A model generated the notes under the pieces. That model was not told the DNA's origin. It did not search any database and worked only from the letters and a program-made list of their open reading frames with translations. A stretch of 64,000 nucleotides of DNA from REEB95 sp035632055 (lineage in GTDB: Bacteria > Pseudomonadota > Alphaproteobacteria > ATCC43930 > CGMCC-115725), in the NCBI GenBank assembly GCA_035632055.1, contig DASQHO010000047.1:1-64000 (forward strand), written 5' to 3'. The position numbers were made by a program, and so were the translations under genes. Positions within the stretch are counted from its first letter, which is position 1; each line of letters opens with the position of its first letter. Of this stretch, positions 42,898-51,009 are shown piece after piece.

Positions 42898-43367
42898 CGC
42901 AATCACCGTGAACGACGCGTTGTCGGGGAGGAGACGCGATCGCGCCGAATAGGTTCCAAGCCGGTCGGGCGGTCACAGTTTTCTTACGATGCGTGTTGCC
43001 GGTACTGATCGGGACAATTGGGTGCGTACCCCGTCATTGGCGGCCAATTGAGCGTGATCGCATCGGCACAAGATCGCGAGGGCGAACAAGATCATCGTCG
43101 GCGTCGTTATGCTGGTCTCATCGCAGCCGTCGGCAATACCGGCCAGAACGTCGAGGGCCAAGCCCAAGGGAATGTTCGGGAAGTAGGCGGCGTTTTACGC
43201 GCCTTAAAAGCGCCACGAAGCCGTGGCGTTATAGCAGGCGTTATAAGAACTGTAGCGTCTTGCGCAATGCACGGTTTCGTTTACCGTGCCTCGGCGTGGT
43301 CACCCGACGATAGTTTGATTCTGATTGTACATTCTCCCCACCCCCAACAAACAACCCTGAGGCTCAT
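42898..43367. other. 470-bp spacer with hairpins and 12-bp direct repeats; no gene supported
   Basis: This divergent spacer between the small lipoprotein and the Spy-like gene has no convincing coding region. Around 43190-43226 it can form two stem-loops (GGCGTTTTA/TAAAAGCGCC and GCCACG-loop-CGTGGC). Immediately after is a 12-bp tandem repeat (43225-43248). These are 120-180 bp upstream of the Spy-like gene and may regulate it. Confidence 0.5.
43225..43248. repeat. 12-bp direct repeat GGCGTTATA(GCA/AGA) x2
   Basis: GGCGTTATAGCA (43225-43236) is followed directly by GGCGTTATAAGA (43237-43248); nine consecutive bases are identical in each unit. Same-face spacing near 12 bp suggests a dimeric direct-repeat operator rather than coding sequence. 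No known regulator is assigned. Confidence 0.45.
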
Positions 43368-43967
43368 ATGATCGAAATCTCCAAGCGACATGGCACCTTT
43401 GCCGCCGTGGTGGCATTGACCGGTGCCTTGTTGGTCGTTCCGGCGCTTGCTCAGACGACTATGCCAAGCGCGCCACCGCCGGCCCCGCCAACCGCCCCGG
43501 CCGCTCCTAGCGCCGAGCCGGCGACACCGAGCACGGCACCGGCCGCGAAGCCCGCGCCGATGAAGACCAGCAAGCGGATAAGCGGCGTCGAAGCGCGCAT
43601 CAAGAGTCTGCACGCCCGCCTGAAGATCACCGCGGCGCAGGAACCGCAATGGCAGCCGGTGGCAGAGGCAATGCGCGATAACGCCGCGACCATGGAAAAA
43701 CTGGTGAGCGAGCGGAACGCGAAAGTGAAGACCATGACCGCGGTCGACAACTTGCAAACTTATTCTGACATCGCGCAGGCGCATGCTGACGGACTCAAGA
43801 AATTGGTGAGTGCATTCGACCCGCTCTACGCCTCGATGTCGGATGCGCAGAAGAAAGTCGCCGACGGGGTCTTCCGCGGCATCGCCGAGCGTCATCGCGC
43901 GGCGCACAAGCCAGCGGCGAAGTCTGCGGCACCCGCAGCGCCGGCACCGGCTCCGTCACAGCAGTAG
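43368..43967 (+). CDS. Spy/CpxP-like (LTxxQ) periplasmic protein
   Basis: Exported helical protein of 199 residues, probably an envelope-stress chaperone. It has a signal peptide ending PALAQ (about residue 29), a long Pro/Ala-rich disordered segment (about 30-65), a helical core with an LTxxQ-like motif (LKITAAQEPQW), another repeat-like LVSAFDPLYASMSDAQKKVAD, and a Pro/Ala-rich tail. It is followed nine bases later by the His/Tyr-rich exported gene, indicating an operon. The CpxP/Spy name is by motif and architecture, with metal-stress roles possible. Confidence 0.78.
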   Translation: MIEISKRHGTFAAVVALTGALLVVPALAQTTMPSAPPPAPPTAPAAPSAEPATPSTAPAAKPAPMKTSKRISGVEARIKSLHARLKITAAQEPQWQPVAEAMRDNAATMEKLVSERNAKVKTMTAVDNLQTYSDIAQAHADGLKKLVSAFDPLYASMSDAQKKVADGVFRGIAERHRAAHKPAAKSAAPAAPAPAPSQQ

Positions 43968-43976
43968 GAAGGTCGA

Positions 43977-44267
43977 ATGAGAAACTGGATCAGGCCGCCA
44001 GGCCGCGCGGTTCTGGCGGCGGCGACGGTCGCCCTGATGGTCGGCGCCACTGCAGCCGCGTTCGCGCAAAACGATTACGACCGCGGCCATGGCAATCATT
44101 ACGGCTACGGCGATGACCACGACTGGCACGACCACCACGAACGCCAGCCAGCCTATTACTATGAGCCGGGCTACGTGTATCGGGCGCCGCCGCCGGTCGT
44201 CTACGCGCCGCCGCCGCCGCAATACGCACCGCCAATCGATTTGTTCTTTTCGATCGGCATCCGCTAA
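43977..44267 (+). CDS. Small exported His/Tyr/Pro-rich protein, unknown (96 residues)
   Basis: Signal peptide to about residue 31 (AAAFAQ), then a Tyr/His/Asp-rich stretch (residues 32-60, many HDH/HHE groups), a Tyr-Pro-rich segment (YRAPPPVVYAPPPPQYAPP), and a short hydrophobic end. It looks like a secreted low-complexity metal-binding or surface protein. It starts 9 bp after the Spy-like gene and an intrinsic terminator follows at 44298, so the two genes form one transcription unit. Confidence 0.75.
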   Translation: MRNWIRPPGRAVLAAATVALMVGATAAAFAQNDYDRGHGNHYGYGDDHDWHDHHERQPAYYYEPGYVYRAPPPVVYAPPPPQYAPPIDLFFSIGIR

Positions 44268-44297
44268 ACCGACCAGCCGTGTCGAGGCTGCAACGAA

Positions 44298-44324
44298 GCC
44301 GCGCGTGAACCGCGCGGCTTTTTT
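44298..44324 (+). terminator. Intrinsic terminator after the Spy-like operon
   Basis: GCCGCGCG (44298-44305) pairs with CGCGCGGC (44311-44318) across a five-base loop, then T6 (44319-44324). Confidence 0.85.
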
Positions 44325-44378
44325 GCGCCCGGCCGCCGGTGACGCCGCTATCCTGGCTGTGTCCTCTAGGGGGAAGCC

Positions 44379-45572
44379 GTGCCGTTGCTGATCGCGCTCA
44401 GCGTTGCCGCATTCGCGAGTTCGATACAGATGCGCGCGCTCGATCCGATGGTGCCGATCGTCGCCGGCGATCTTGGCGTCGACCTCTCGCGTGGCGCTTT
44501 GCTGGTGTCGGCCTACAGCTTTCCCTATGCGGCGATGCAGATCGTGCTTGGGCCGGCGGCGGACGCGCTCGGCAAGGTGCGGCTCATTATTGTGTCGTTG
44601 GGCGGCGTGATGATTGGTTCGCTCGCCAGCGCGTTCGCACCCGGATATGACAGTTTGATCGTCGCTCGCGCCGTTGCCGGCGCGTTTGCCGGCGGCATCA
44701 TTCCGATCGCCTGGGCCTTGATTGGCGATCGCATCGCGCTCGGCGAGCGGCAGGTGGCGATCAGCCGCGTGATGGTGGTGTCGATCGTCGCCCAGATGAT
44801 CGGCGCTGCCGGTGCCGGGCTGTTCGCCGTGACAATCGGCTGGCGTTGGGCGTTCAGCGTCGCGGCAGCGGTCGCGGTCCTATCGCTCGTGATCGTCGCA
44901 ACCGTCCTCAGTGATATCGAACTCGCGATGCACCGGCCGACATTGCGTGCGGCCTTCGCAAGCTATCGCACAGTGTTCGGTTCGCCGATGGCGCTACTGG
45001 TGTTTGGCGCGGTAGCCGGCGAAGGTATCTTATTCTTCGGCTTGTTTCCTTTCGTCGCGCCGCTGCTGGCAGAGCACGGCGGCGGCGGCACGGCGCAAGC
45101 CGGTATCGCCATCGCCGGTTTCGGCGCTGGTGGCGTCGGCTATGGATTGCTGGCGCGGCAGATCATTCGCGGCCTTGGTCCGTGGCGCATGATGGCATGG
45201 GGCGGGGCGCTTGCCGGCGCGATGTACCTGATCATGGCGTGGCCGCTCGCTTGGACTCTGGTCGCGCTGCTGTTTGTGATGGCGGGCTTCGGCTTCTACA
45301 TGGTGCACAATACACTGCAGGTACAAGGTAGCGAGCTGGCGCCACGCGCACGCGGCGCAGCGTTTGCGCTGTTCGCATCGTTCTTCTTCATGGGACAGGG
45401 CGCCGGGCCAATCGTCGGCGCGGCAGTGGCACGGCATTTCGGCTACACCGCCTTGTTCGCCGGCGCGGGCGTGCTGGTCGTGCTGCTGGCGGCAGTCGCG
45501 GCGGCGGCGATGCGTCGAGTCAGCCGGCGCGGGCTTGCGGTGGCGCCAGCGCGGTGGCCAGCGCCCGATTGA
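44379..45572 (+). CDS. MFS transporter
   Basis: Major facilitator superfamily permease of 397 residues with about twelve transmembrane helices. The motif-A-like sequence LGPAADALGKVRLI links helices 2 and 3, and the protein starts with a predicted helix (LLIALSVAAFASSIQ). Relatives export sugars or drugs; no substrate can be named. It starts at GTG 44379 after a GGGGGAA ribosome site. Its 3' end overlaps the convergent TPR gene by 53 bases. Confidence 0.88.
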   Translation: MPLLIALSVAAFASSIQMRALDPMVPIVAGDLGVDLSRGALLVSAYSFPYAAMQIVLGPAADALGKVRLIIVSLGGVMIGSLASAFAPGYDSLIVARAVAGAFAGGIIPIAWALIGDRIALGERQVAISRVMVVSIVAQMIGAAGAGLFAVTIGWRWAFSVAAAVAVLSLVIVATVLSDIELAMHRPTLRAAFASYRTVFGSPMALLVFGAVAGEGILFFGLFPFVAPLLAEHGGGGTAQAGIAIAGFGAGGVGYGLLARQIIRGLGPWRMMAWGGALAGAMYLIMAWPLAWTLVALLFVMAGFGFYMVHNTLQVQGSELAPRARGAAFALFASFFFMGQGAGPIVGAAVARHFGYTALFAGAGVLVVLLAAVAAAAMRRVSRRGLAVAPARWPAPD

Positions 45573-47439
45573 TTTGTTCGACGACGCCGTGCCAGTCGTC
45601 GCCATAGGCGCGCCGGAACAGCCAGATGGTGGCGCCACGCGCGCGCGGCGCTGGCGCGTCGGCGGGCAGCATGATCCAGGCCGGTACGCCGAGCGCTGCG
45701 GCCGTCGCCGCCATCCGATTGTCGCCAGCAATCAGCAGATCGAGTTGGCTTACGAGCGCGGCGGCATCGGGCGGCGAACCTTCGGCGAGCGCAAAATCGC
45801 CGATTTGGGCGCCATAGGTGTTGCGCGCCGCCTGGATTGAGGTGCGGCGGTCGAGGGCATAGAAGCGCACGCCGGGCTGGGCCAGCACCGGCGCGAGATC
45901 GGCGAGCAGCGGCGTATCGCCATCAAGCGCCAAGCCGATCTTCAGGCCGCCGCCGGCGAAATATCGCGCATAGCCGGCGGCGCGCGCCGGATCGACGGTC
46001 GGAACCGGTTCAGCCGACGCGGCGAACAGCGCCAGCGAGTCCGCGATTTCCTGCGCGACTCCGAACCAGCCGCCGGCATTCTCGTGGAACAGCAGCAGCG
46101 ATGGATACCATGGGCTGTCGGTGTGCCCGGTGAGCCAGCGCCAATGCGCATCACGCCCGAGCATGACCCAGCCGGGGCGGCCGAGTGCGCCGGTGATGTG
46201 TGCGACCGGGCCGTCGACGGCGATAATCAGGTCAAGCTGACCGATGACGGCCGCGGCGTCGGCGGTGTCGGCGAGACAGGCGGAGAGGTCGACGATCTTG
46301 TCGCCGAGGCCAGCCGACGCCGCCGTCGCGCCAGCCGGATCGAGGGCGAATAAGCGGACATTGGGAACGGCAAACAGCGGCGCGAGTTCGGCCAGGCTCG
46401 GCGCACGCATGCCGGCTTCGCCGCTCCAGGCAAGCCCGACCTTGAAACCGCCGCCCGCAAGCAACGTGCCGAAAGTATCGGCGCGTGCCGGGTCGGCAGC
46501 GAGATACGGCGTCTCGGCCGGAATAGCCTCGCCGCGCAAGCCGAGCCGATGCGGCAAGCTGCCGATCGGCAGGTGCGCATCGCAGCGCGGATAAGGACCG
46601 CCGAGCGCGACGACATCGTCGATGCCGGGTGCGGAAGCGAGCAGCGACAGTAACTCGGCCGGCGCAGCAAGGATCACGCGTCCGACGAGCGTGTGCAGCA
46701 AATAGGCGAGGCGGACGAGGCGTAATGTTTCGCTCGCGCCGCCGTCGCTCCACAACAGCAATGAACTGTCTTCGCCAAGCGCGCTTCCATCCCACAGTGG
46801 CGCCGGCCACTCTGGCAACGGCGTTTGTTGCCAGCGCCACTCGTATTCGGCGCTGCCTTCGGCGAGCCGGCCGGTGGCGAGCAAGGCTTCGGCAAGCGCG
46901 ACATGCGATGCTGGGCGATTGGGCTTCACGGCAATCGCGCGCTCGAAATAGGTGATTGCTTCCGCCGCCTTGCCGGCATCGCGCAGGACGAGGCCGGCGA
47001 GCGCGAGGGCGCCGCCATGATCGGGTGCGAGGGCAAGAGCGAGGCTGGCGCACTCGGCAGCCTGATCATTCCGTTTTTGTGCGCGCAACACCTGGCCGGT
47101 GCTCGTGAGCAAGTCGGGCGATTTCGGATGGAGCGCGAGACCGCGGCGCAGATGGAGTTCGGCTTCGTCGAGACGGCCGCTCTGCAGTAAAACAGTGGCG
47201 AGATTGTTGATGATGGCGGCGTCGTTGGGCGCGGCGCTGAGCGCGCCGGTGAGAAAGCGGATGGCTTCCGGGCGCTTGCCGGTCTGCGCCAGCACCGTGC
47301 CGTAAAGGAACAGGAGTTCGGCATTGGCCGGCGCAACCTGTAGCGCTTGGGCCAGCCAATGTTCGGCCTCGTCGAAGCGGTCCTGCCGCAACGCCTCCCG
47401 GCCGGCTCCAATGAGGTCGGTCGTATTTGCGTTCGCCAT
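45520..47439 (-). CDS. TPR protein with glycosyltransferase-like C-terminal domain, partly duplicated
   Basis: 639 residues. The N-terminal 200 residues are about five TPR repeats (ANAELLFLYGTVLAQTGKRPEAI, in parts; NNLATVLLQSGRLDEAELHL). Next is a domain resembling the GT9/TPR family: VGLAWSGEAGMRAPSLAELA, then DTADAAAVIGQLDLIIAVDG, AHITGALGRPGWVML, DSPWYPSLLLFHENAGG, in parts. A second, shorter copy follows (IGLALDGDTPLLADLAP; DAAALVSQLDLLIAGDN; ATAAALGVPAWIML) that lacks much of the active-site region. Related proteins modify flagellin or other targets, but activity is unproven. Convergent overlap with the MFS gene. Confidence 0.78.
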   Translation of the reverse strand: MANANTTDLIGAGREALRQDRFDEAEHWLAQALQVAPANAELLFLYGTVLAQTGKRPEAIRFLTGALSAAPNDAAIINNLATVLLQSGRLDEAELHLRRGLALHPKSPDLLTSTGQVLRAQKRNDQAAECASLALALAPDHGGALALAGLVLRDAGKAAEAITYFERAIAVKPNRPASHVALAEALLATGRLAEGSAEYEWRWQQTPLPEWPAPLWDGSALGEDSSLLLWSDGGASETLRLVRLAYLLHTLVGRVILAAPAELLSLLASAPGIDDVVALGGPYPRCDAHLPIGSLPHRLGLRGEAIPAETPYLAADPARADTFGTLLAGGGFKVGLAWSGEAGMRAPSLAELAPLFAVPNVRLFALDPAGATAASAGLGDKIVDLSACLADTADAAAVIGQLDLIIAVDGPVAHITGALGRPGWVMLGRDAHWRWLTGHTDSPWYPSLLLFHENAGGWFGVAQEIADSLALFAASAEPVPTVDPARAAGYARYFAGGGLKIGLALDGDTPLLADLAPVLAQPGVRFYALDRRTSIQAARNTYGAQIGDFALAEGSPPDAAALVSQLDLLIAGDNRMAATAAALGVPAWIMLPADAPAPRARGATIWLFRRAYGDDWHGVVEQINRALATALAPPQARAG

Positions 47440-47617
47440 CGGCTCGAACGTAGTGAAAAATGTTTTACGAAATGCCTTACGCCGGGCGGTTTTCGCCGCT
47501 GCGGACGGGGCGCCCAAAGACCGCAGAGCGAAAATGCCGTGGAACGGCCCGGCCTGCGCCTTATTGCCGACATGGTTACGAGCGATATTTCAACCATGCC
47601 CGAAGCGGGCGACGTGG

Positions 47618-47632
47618 TTAAGTTTCGGTTAA
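47618..47632. promoter_or_regulatory. CtrA-type site upstream of the 64-residue gene
   Basis: TTAA (47618-47621), seven bases, TTAA (47629-47632) is a perfect TTAA-N7-TTAA. It overlaps the AAGGAG ribosome site of the small gene (47631-47636). As a -35 site it would put the transcript start inside the annotated gene, so it might act as a repressor site or the gene may start further downstream. Binding is inferred. Confidence 0.5.
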
Positions 47633-47642
47633 GGAGCGCAGC

Positions 47643-47837
47643 GTGCAGTGGTGGATGACCGGCGAAGTCGAGCTCGACGAGCTGTTGGACGACAATGTTA
47701 TGGAGCCGGTTACGCGCAGCGCAGGCGTGAGCACGGACGATATCCGGCGTCAGCTTATCGAACTCGCGCGTCGGCTCGGACCGCGTCCGGTGATGGCCAC
47801 CAGCATCACGCTGCGGGGCGAGCGTCTGACGCCCTGA
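47643..47837 (+). CDS. Small protein of unknown function (64 residues)
   Basis: GTG 47643 has AAGGAG six bases upstream. The 64-residue product is MQWWMTGEVELDELLDDNVM..., acidic at first, with a helical central segment (STDDIRRQLIELARRLG) and a basic end. No membrane segment or family is recognised. An alternative start is ATG 47655 or 47700. Its last 32 bases overlap the 3' end of the convergent histidine kinase gene. Confidence 0.6.
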   Translation: MQWWMTGEVELDELLDDNVMEPVTRSAGVSTDDIRRQLIELARRLGPRPVMATSITLRGERLTP

Positions 47838-49221
47838 GCGTCTCCGCCTGAGAAGCCGGCGCTGCCGGCAAAGTGAAAATTGCCTTCAATCCCGGTTCGT
47901 TATCATCGAGACGGACGCTGCCGCCGTGCAGTGTGGCGACCGCGCGCACCAGGCTGAGTCCGAGGCCATTGCCCGGCGTCGAACGGCTGCCTTCGAGGCG
48001 GACGAACCGATCGAAGACGACTTCGCGCCGATCGAGAGGAATGCCCGGCCCGGTATCGGCCACTTCGATACGCGCGACATTGCCGTCGCGGCCGACCGAT
48101 AAAGACACGGTTCCGGACGGCGTGTATTTCAACGCATTGTCGAGCAGATTGGCGATCGCTTGCGACAGCAAATGGCGGTCACCGCGCACTGGCAGGTTGT
48201 CGGGTACGCTGACGAGCAACGTCAGACCCTTGTCGTCGGCGACCGGCTCATAGAGCTCGGCGACGTTGCGCGCAATCTCTGCGAGATCAACAATCGTCGC
48301 CGTGTCGCGGCGCGAACCGGCCTCGGCTTCGGCGATGCTGAGCAGCGCGTTGAAGGTACCGAGCAGCTGATCGGCCTCGGCAATGGTCTCCGTCAGCACT
48401 TCGGCATAGCGCGCGGTACTGGGCTTCTCCAGCAGCGTGACCTCGAGGCGCGAGCGCAATCGCGACAAGGGCGTGCGAAGATCGTGCGCGATATTGTCGG
48501 TGACTTGGCGCATGCCGACCATCAGCCGCTCGATCTGGTCGAGCATGGCGTTCAGGTTGCCGCCGAGCTGATCGAACTCGTCGCCGCTGCCGGTCAACGG
48601 AATGCGCTGCGCCAGATCGCCGTGGATGATGTGGCGCGTGGTGTTTGCGACGGTTTCGACGCGCCGCAGCATCTGTCGCGTCATCAGCAAGCCGCCGATG
48701 ATGCCGAGGCCGAGGCTGATCAGCGCCGCCCAGGCGATGGTGCTGAGCACGTGTTGGCGGAACACCGTGGCGTCCCGCAGATCCCGCGCCACCAACAGGC
48801 GGTCACCTCCAACGATGAGCTGCGTGCCGAGCGCGGTATGGATTTCGGTGCCGTTGGGCGTGTGGACGTCGAAAGGGAAGGTGATCCAGCCGGGCTTGAC
48901 TGGCGTGGTACGCCGCGGCCAGGCCGACAGATTACCCGCAATCTCGTGCAGGAACGGGTCGGTCATGACGTAGATCATGTTATCAACGCGCTCGTTGAGG
49001 CTACGTTCGCGCACCAGCGCGACCAATCCGCCTTCGCCGAGCTGTTCGTATTGTTCCTGTAGCCCACGAATCTCGGCGCCGACCGTCTGCTCGATCTGGG
49101 TTTCGATGAAGCCCGCCGTCGACAGATAGAAGAAGGCGAACAGCGCCAGCACCGAAGCGGCAAACAGCGCGAAATACAGCGCTGCAAGACGAAACGCGTT
49201 GGTATTGAAAAAGCGCGCCAC
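47806..49221 (-). CDS. Sensor histidine kinase of a two-component system
   Basis: Membrane kinase of 471 residues pairing with the OmpR-type regulator just upstream. Two transmembrane helices (about 12-32 and 160-182) flank a periplasmic domain with no recognised fold. A HAMP linker (LRRVETVANTTRHIIHGDLA), HisKA with phospho-acceptor His246 in DNIAHDLRTPLSRL and a HATPase domain with DTGPGIPLDRREV and GNGLGLSLVRAVATLHGG follow. The layout fits the metal/quorum-sensing (CusS/QseC) group. GTG 49221 starts one base after the regulator's stop. Ligand unknown. Confidence 0.9.
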   Translation of the reverse strand: MARFFNTNAFRLAALYFALFAASVLALFAFFYLSTAGFIETQIEQTVGAEIRGLQEQYEQLGEGGLVALVRERSLNERVDNMIYVMTDPFLHEIAGNLSAWPRRTTPVKPGWITFPFDVHTPNGTEIHTALGTQLIVGGDRLLVARDLRDATVFRQHVLSTIAWAALISLGLGIIGGLLMTRQMLRRVETVANTTRHIIHGDLAQRIPLTGSGDEFDQLGGNLNAMLDQIERLMVGMRQVTDNIAHDLRTPLSRLRSRLEVTLLEKPSTARYAEVLTETIAEADQLLGTFNALLSIAEAEAGSRRDTATIVDLAEIARNVAELYEPVADDKGLTLLVSVPDNLPVRGDRHLLSQAIANLLDNALKYTPSGTVSLSVGRDGNVARIEVADTGPGIPLDRREVVFDRFVRLEGSRSTPGNGLGLSLVRAVATLHGGSVRLDDNEPGLKAIFTLPAAPASQAETLRASDARPAA

Positions 49222-49222
49222 G

Positions 49223-49897
49223 CTATCCGACGCTCAGGCGATAGCCGGCGCCGCGCACAGTGTGCAGCATCGGATGCGCGAACCCCTTGTCGAGCTTGTG
49301 CCGCAGCCGGCTGATATGCACGTCGATGACGTTGGTCTGTGGGTCAAAATGGTAATCCCACACGCTTTCAAGCAACATCGTGCGGGTCACCACCTGGCCG
49401 GCGTGTCGCATGAGGAATTCGAGCAGGCTGAATTCGCGCGGCAACAAATCGATGGCGCGGCCCTGGCGCGATACGGTGCGCGCCAGCAGATCGAGCTCGA
49501 GTTCACCGACCTTAAGCTTCGTCGTCGTCTGGACCGGCGGCCCACGCCGTAGCAGTGCTTCGATACGGGCGAGCAATTCCGCGAAGGCGAACGGCTTGAC
49601 GAGATAGTCGTCGCCGCCGGCGCGCAGGCCTTTGACTCGATCGTCGACCGCGCCGAGCGCACTGAGGATCAGCACCGGCGTGCGCACTTCGGCGGCGCGC
49701 AGCGCGGCGATCAGCGACAGCCCGTCCATGCTCGGAAGCATGCGATCGACGATCAGCGCGTCGTAGCCGCCGCTCGACGCCATGAACAAGCCGTCACGTC
49801 CTTCGAACGCTCGATCGACGACGTAGCCCGATTCCGCCAGGCCTTTGGCGATGTAGGCCGCCGCCTCGCGGTCATCTTCGATGACCAGGAGCTTCAT
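49223..49897 (-). CDS. OmpR/PhoB-family response regulator
   Basis: 224-residue transcription regulator. The receiver domain has MKLLVIEDDR (acidic pair Asp8-Asp9), phospho-acceptor Asp51 in LIVDRMLP, and Lys in YLVKPF. The C-terminal winged helix has LLPREFSLLEFLMRHAG, DPQTNVIDVHISRLR and VRGAGYRL. It immediately precedes the kinase, so the pair forms one two-component system. ATG 49897 is chosen; an in-frame ATG four codons earlier is possible. A 32-residue membrane peptide gene lies 117 bp upstream on the same strand. Confidence 0.93.
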   Translation of the reverse strand: MKLLVIEDDREAAAYIAKGLAESGYVVDRAFEGRDGLFMASSGGYDALIVDRMLPSMDGLSLIAALRAAEVRTPVLILSALGAVDDRVKGLRAGGDDYLVKPFAFAELLARIEALLRRGPPVQTTTKLKVGELELDLLARTVSRQGRAIDLLPREFSLLEFLMRHAGQVVTRTMLLESVWDYHFDPQTNVIDVHISRLRHKLDKGFAHPMLHTVRGAGYRLSVG

Positions 49898-50014
49898 GGC
49901 GGCGACCATAGCGCGGGCGCAGCGCGGCGGGAATTGTCACCGTGCAGCAATATCGGCCCGAGTGGCCGGGAAATTGGCTTCGTTTCGCAGAATTTAGTTT
50001 TTCGCCGGCTAACC

Positions 50015-50113
50015 TCAGGTCAGCGTGGTGACGAGCGCAACGAACCAGCCGAACAGGAGCACGGCTATGGCTTGGCCATCCCAGCCTCCGGCAGTGCGAT
50101 TGGTGAAACGCAT
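50015..50113 (-). CDS. Small single-span membrane peptide (32 residues)
   Basis: A short frame with an unusually strong ribosome site (GAGGGAGGGA about 4-13 bases before ATG 50113). The product MRFTNRTAGGWDGQAIAVLL continues FGWFVALVTTLT: one hydrophobic helix (residues 15-32), with a polar basic N-terminus. No family is recognised. It lies upstream of the two-component genes on the same strand, so it might be part of that system; small membrane proteins near kinases often modulate them. Confidence rests on the ribosome site and hydrophobic pattern. Confidence 0.55.
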   Translation of the reverse strand: MRFTNRTAGGWDGQAIAVLLFGWFVALVTTLT

Positions 50114-50262
50114 GGATTCCCTCCCTCAGAGAGACGGAATCTAGCAAAAGAACAAAAAGCGAACAAGGGGTTTCTCAATGGCGCCTTCGTTGTATCCCGT
50201 TGGCGCATGGCCTCACGCGTTGCTAAGGCGATATCCTCAAGCGCAACCAGGGGGTATAGGCC

Positions 50263-51003
50263 ATGACGACATTTTCCGAGATTCGGAGTTCGACTCTTGC
50301 CGCCGGTACCCCGCGGGAAATCGGCTGGTCGCGACGCGGCTTTCTCCGATCGTCGGTTGCCGGTGTGGCGGCCGGGATAATGACAGGAGCGGGCACGCAA
50401 CTCACGATGACGCCTTCGGCGCACGCGCAGACGGCGCTCGGTCCCGAAGCTGCGTTGCAAGAAATGATGGAAGGCAACCGCCGTTTCGTCGAAGGCCGGA
50501 TGACGTCCTTCAACGACGATCTCAAAATGCTCAAGGCTAAGACGGCGGAAAAACAGGAGCCCTTCGCGGCGTTGCTGTCCTGCGCGGACTCACGCGTGCC
50601 GGTCGAGCTCATCTTCGATCAAACCATTGGGCACCTTTTCGTCACGCGCGTTGCCGGCAACGTGGCGTCGTCCGAGATGATCGCCAGCCTGGAATACGGC
50701 GTCGCCGTCCTCGGTACGAAGGCGATTATGGTGCTCGGTCATGCCAATTGCGGTGCGGTGAAGGCGTCGATCGAGGCCAAGGCCGTGCCCGGACAGATCA
50801 GCGCGCTTTACCGCTATATCCGGCCGGCGGTCGACCAAGCCGGCAAGGATCTCGACGCGGCGACCAAGGCGAATGCGAAAATCCAGGCGGCACTGCTGCG
50901 CGAATCTTCGCCAGTGATTGCAGACGCCATCAAGAAGAAGCAGCTCACAGTCGTCGCCGCGTTCTATGATCTTGCGAGCGGCAAGGTCAGTCGGGTCGAC
51001 TAA
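50263..51003 (+). CDS. Beta-class carbonic anhydrase with Tat signal
   Basis: Zinc enzyme interconverting CO2 and bicarbonate. The 246-residue protein begins with a twin-arginine signal (SRRGFL at residues 23-28, followed by a hydrophobic stretch and an Ala-rich cleavage region near 54-56). Zinc ligands are Cys107, Asp109, His160 and Cys163 in SCADSR and GHANCGA, the normal beta-CA set. Most bacterial beta-CAs are cytoplasmic; the Tat signal suggests export after folding. It is convergent with the acyl-CoA dehydrogenase gene. Confidence 0.92.
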   Translation: MTTFSEIRSSTLAAGTPREIGWSRRGFLRSSVAGVAAGIMTGAGTQLTMTPSAHAQTALGPEAALQEMMEGNRRFVEGRMTSFNDDLKMLKAKTAEKQEPFAALLSCADSRVPVELIFDQTIGHLFVTRVAGNVASSEMIASLEYGVAVLGTKAIMVLGHANCGAVKASIEAKAVPGQISALYRYIRPAVDQAGKDLDAATKANAKIQAALLRESSPVIADAIKKKQLTVVAAFYDLASGKVSRVD

Positions 51004-51009
51004 TCGTCG

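Noticed and set aside
42973..43167. Minus-strand 64-codon frame in the spacer before the Spy-like gene
   Set aside because: It would need a TTG start without a ribosome site and shows no known motif; could be a remnant but unsupported.
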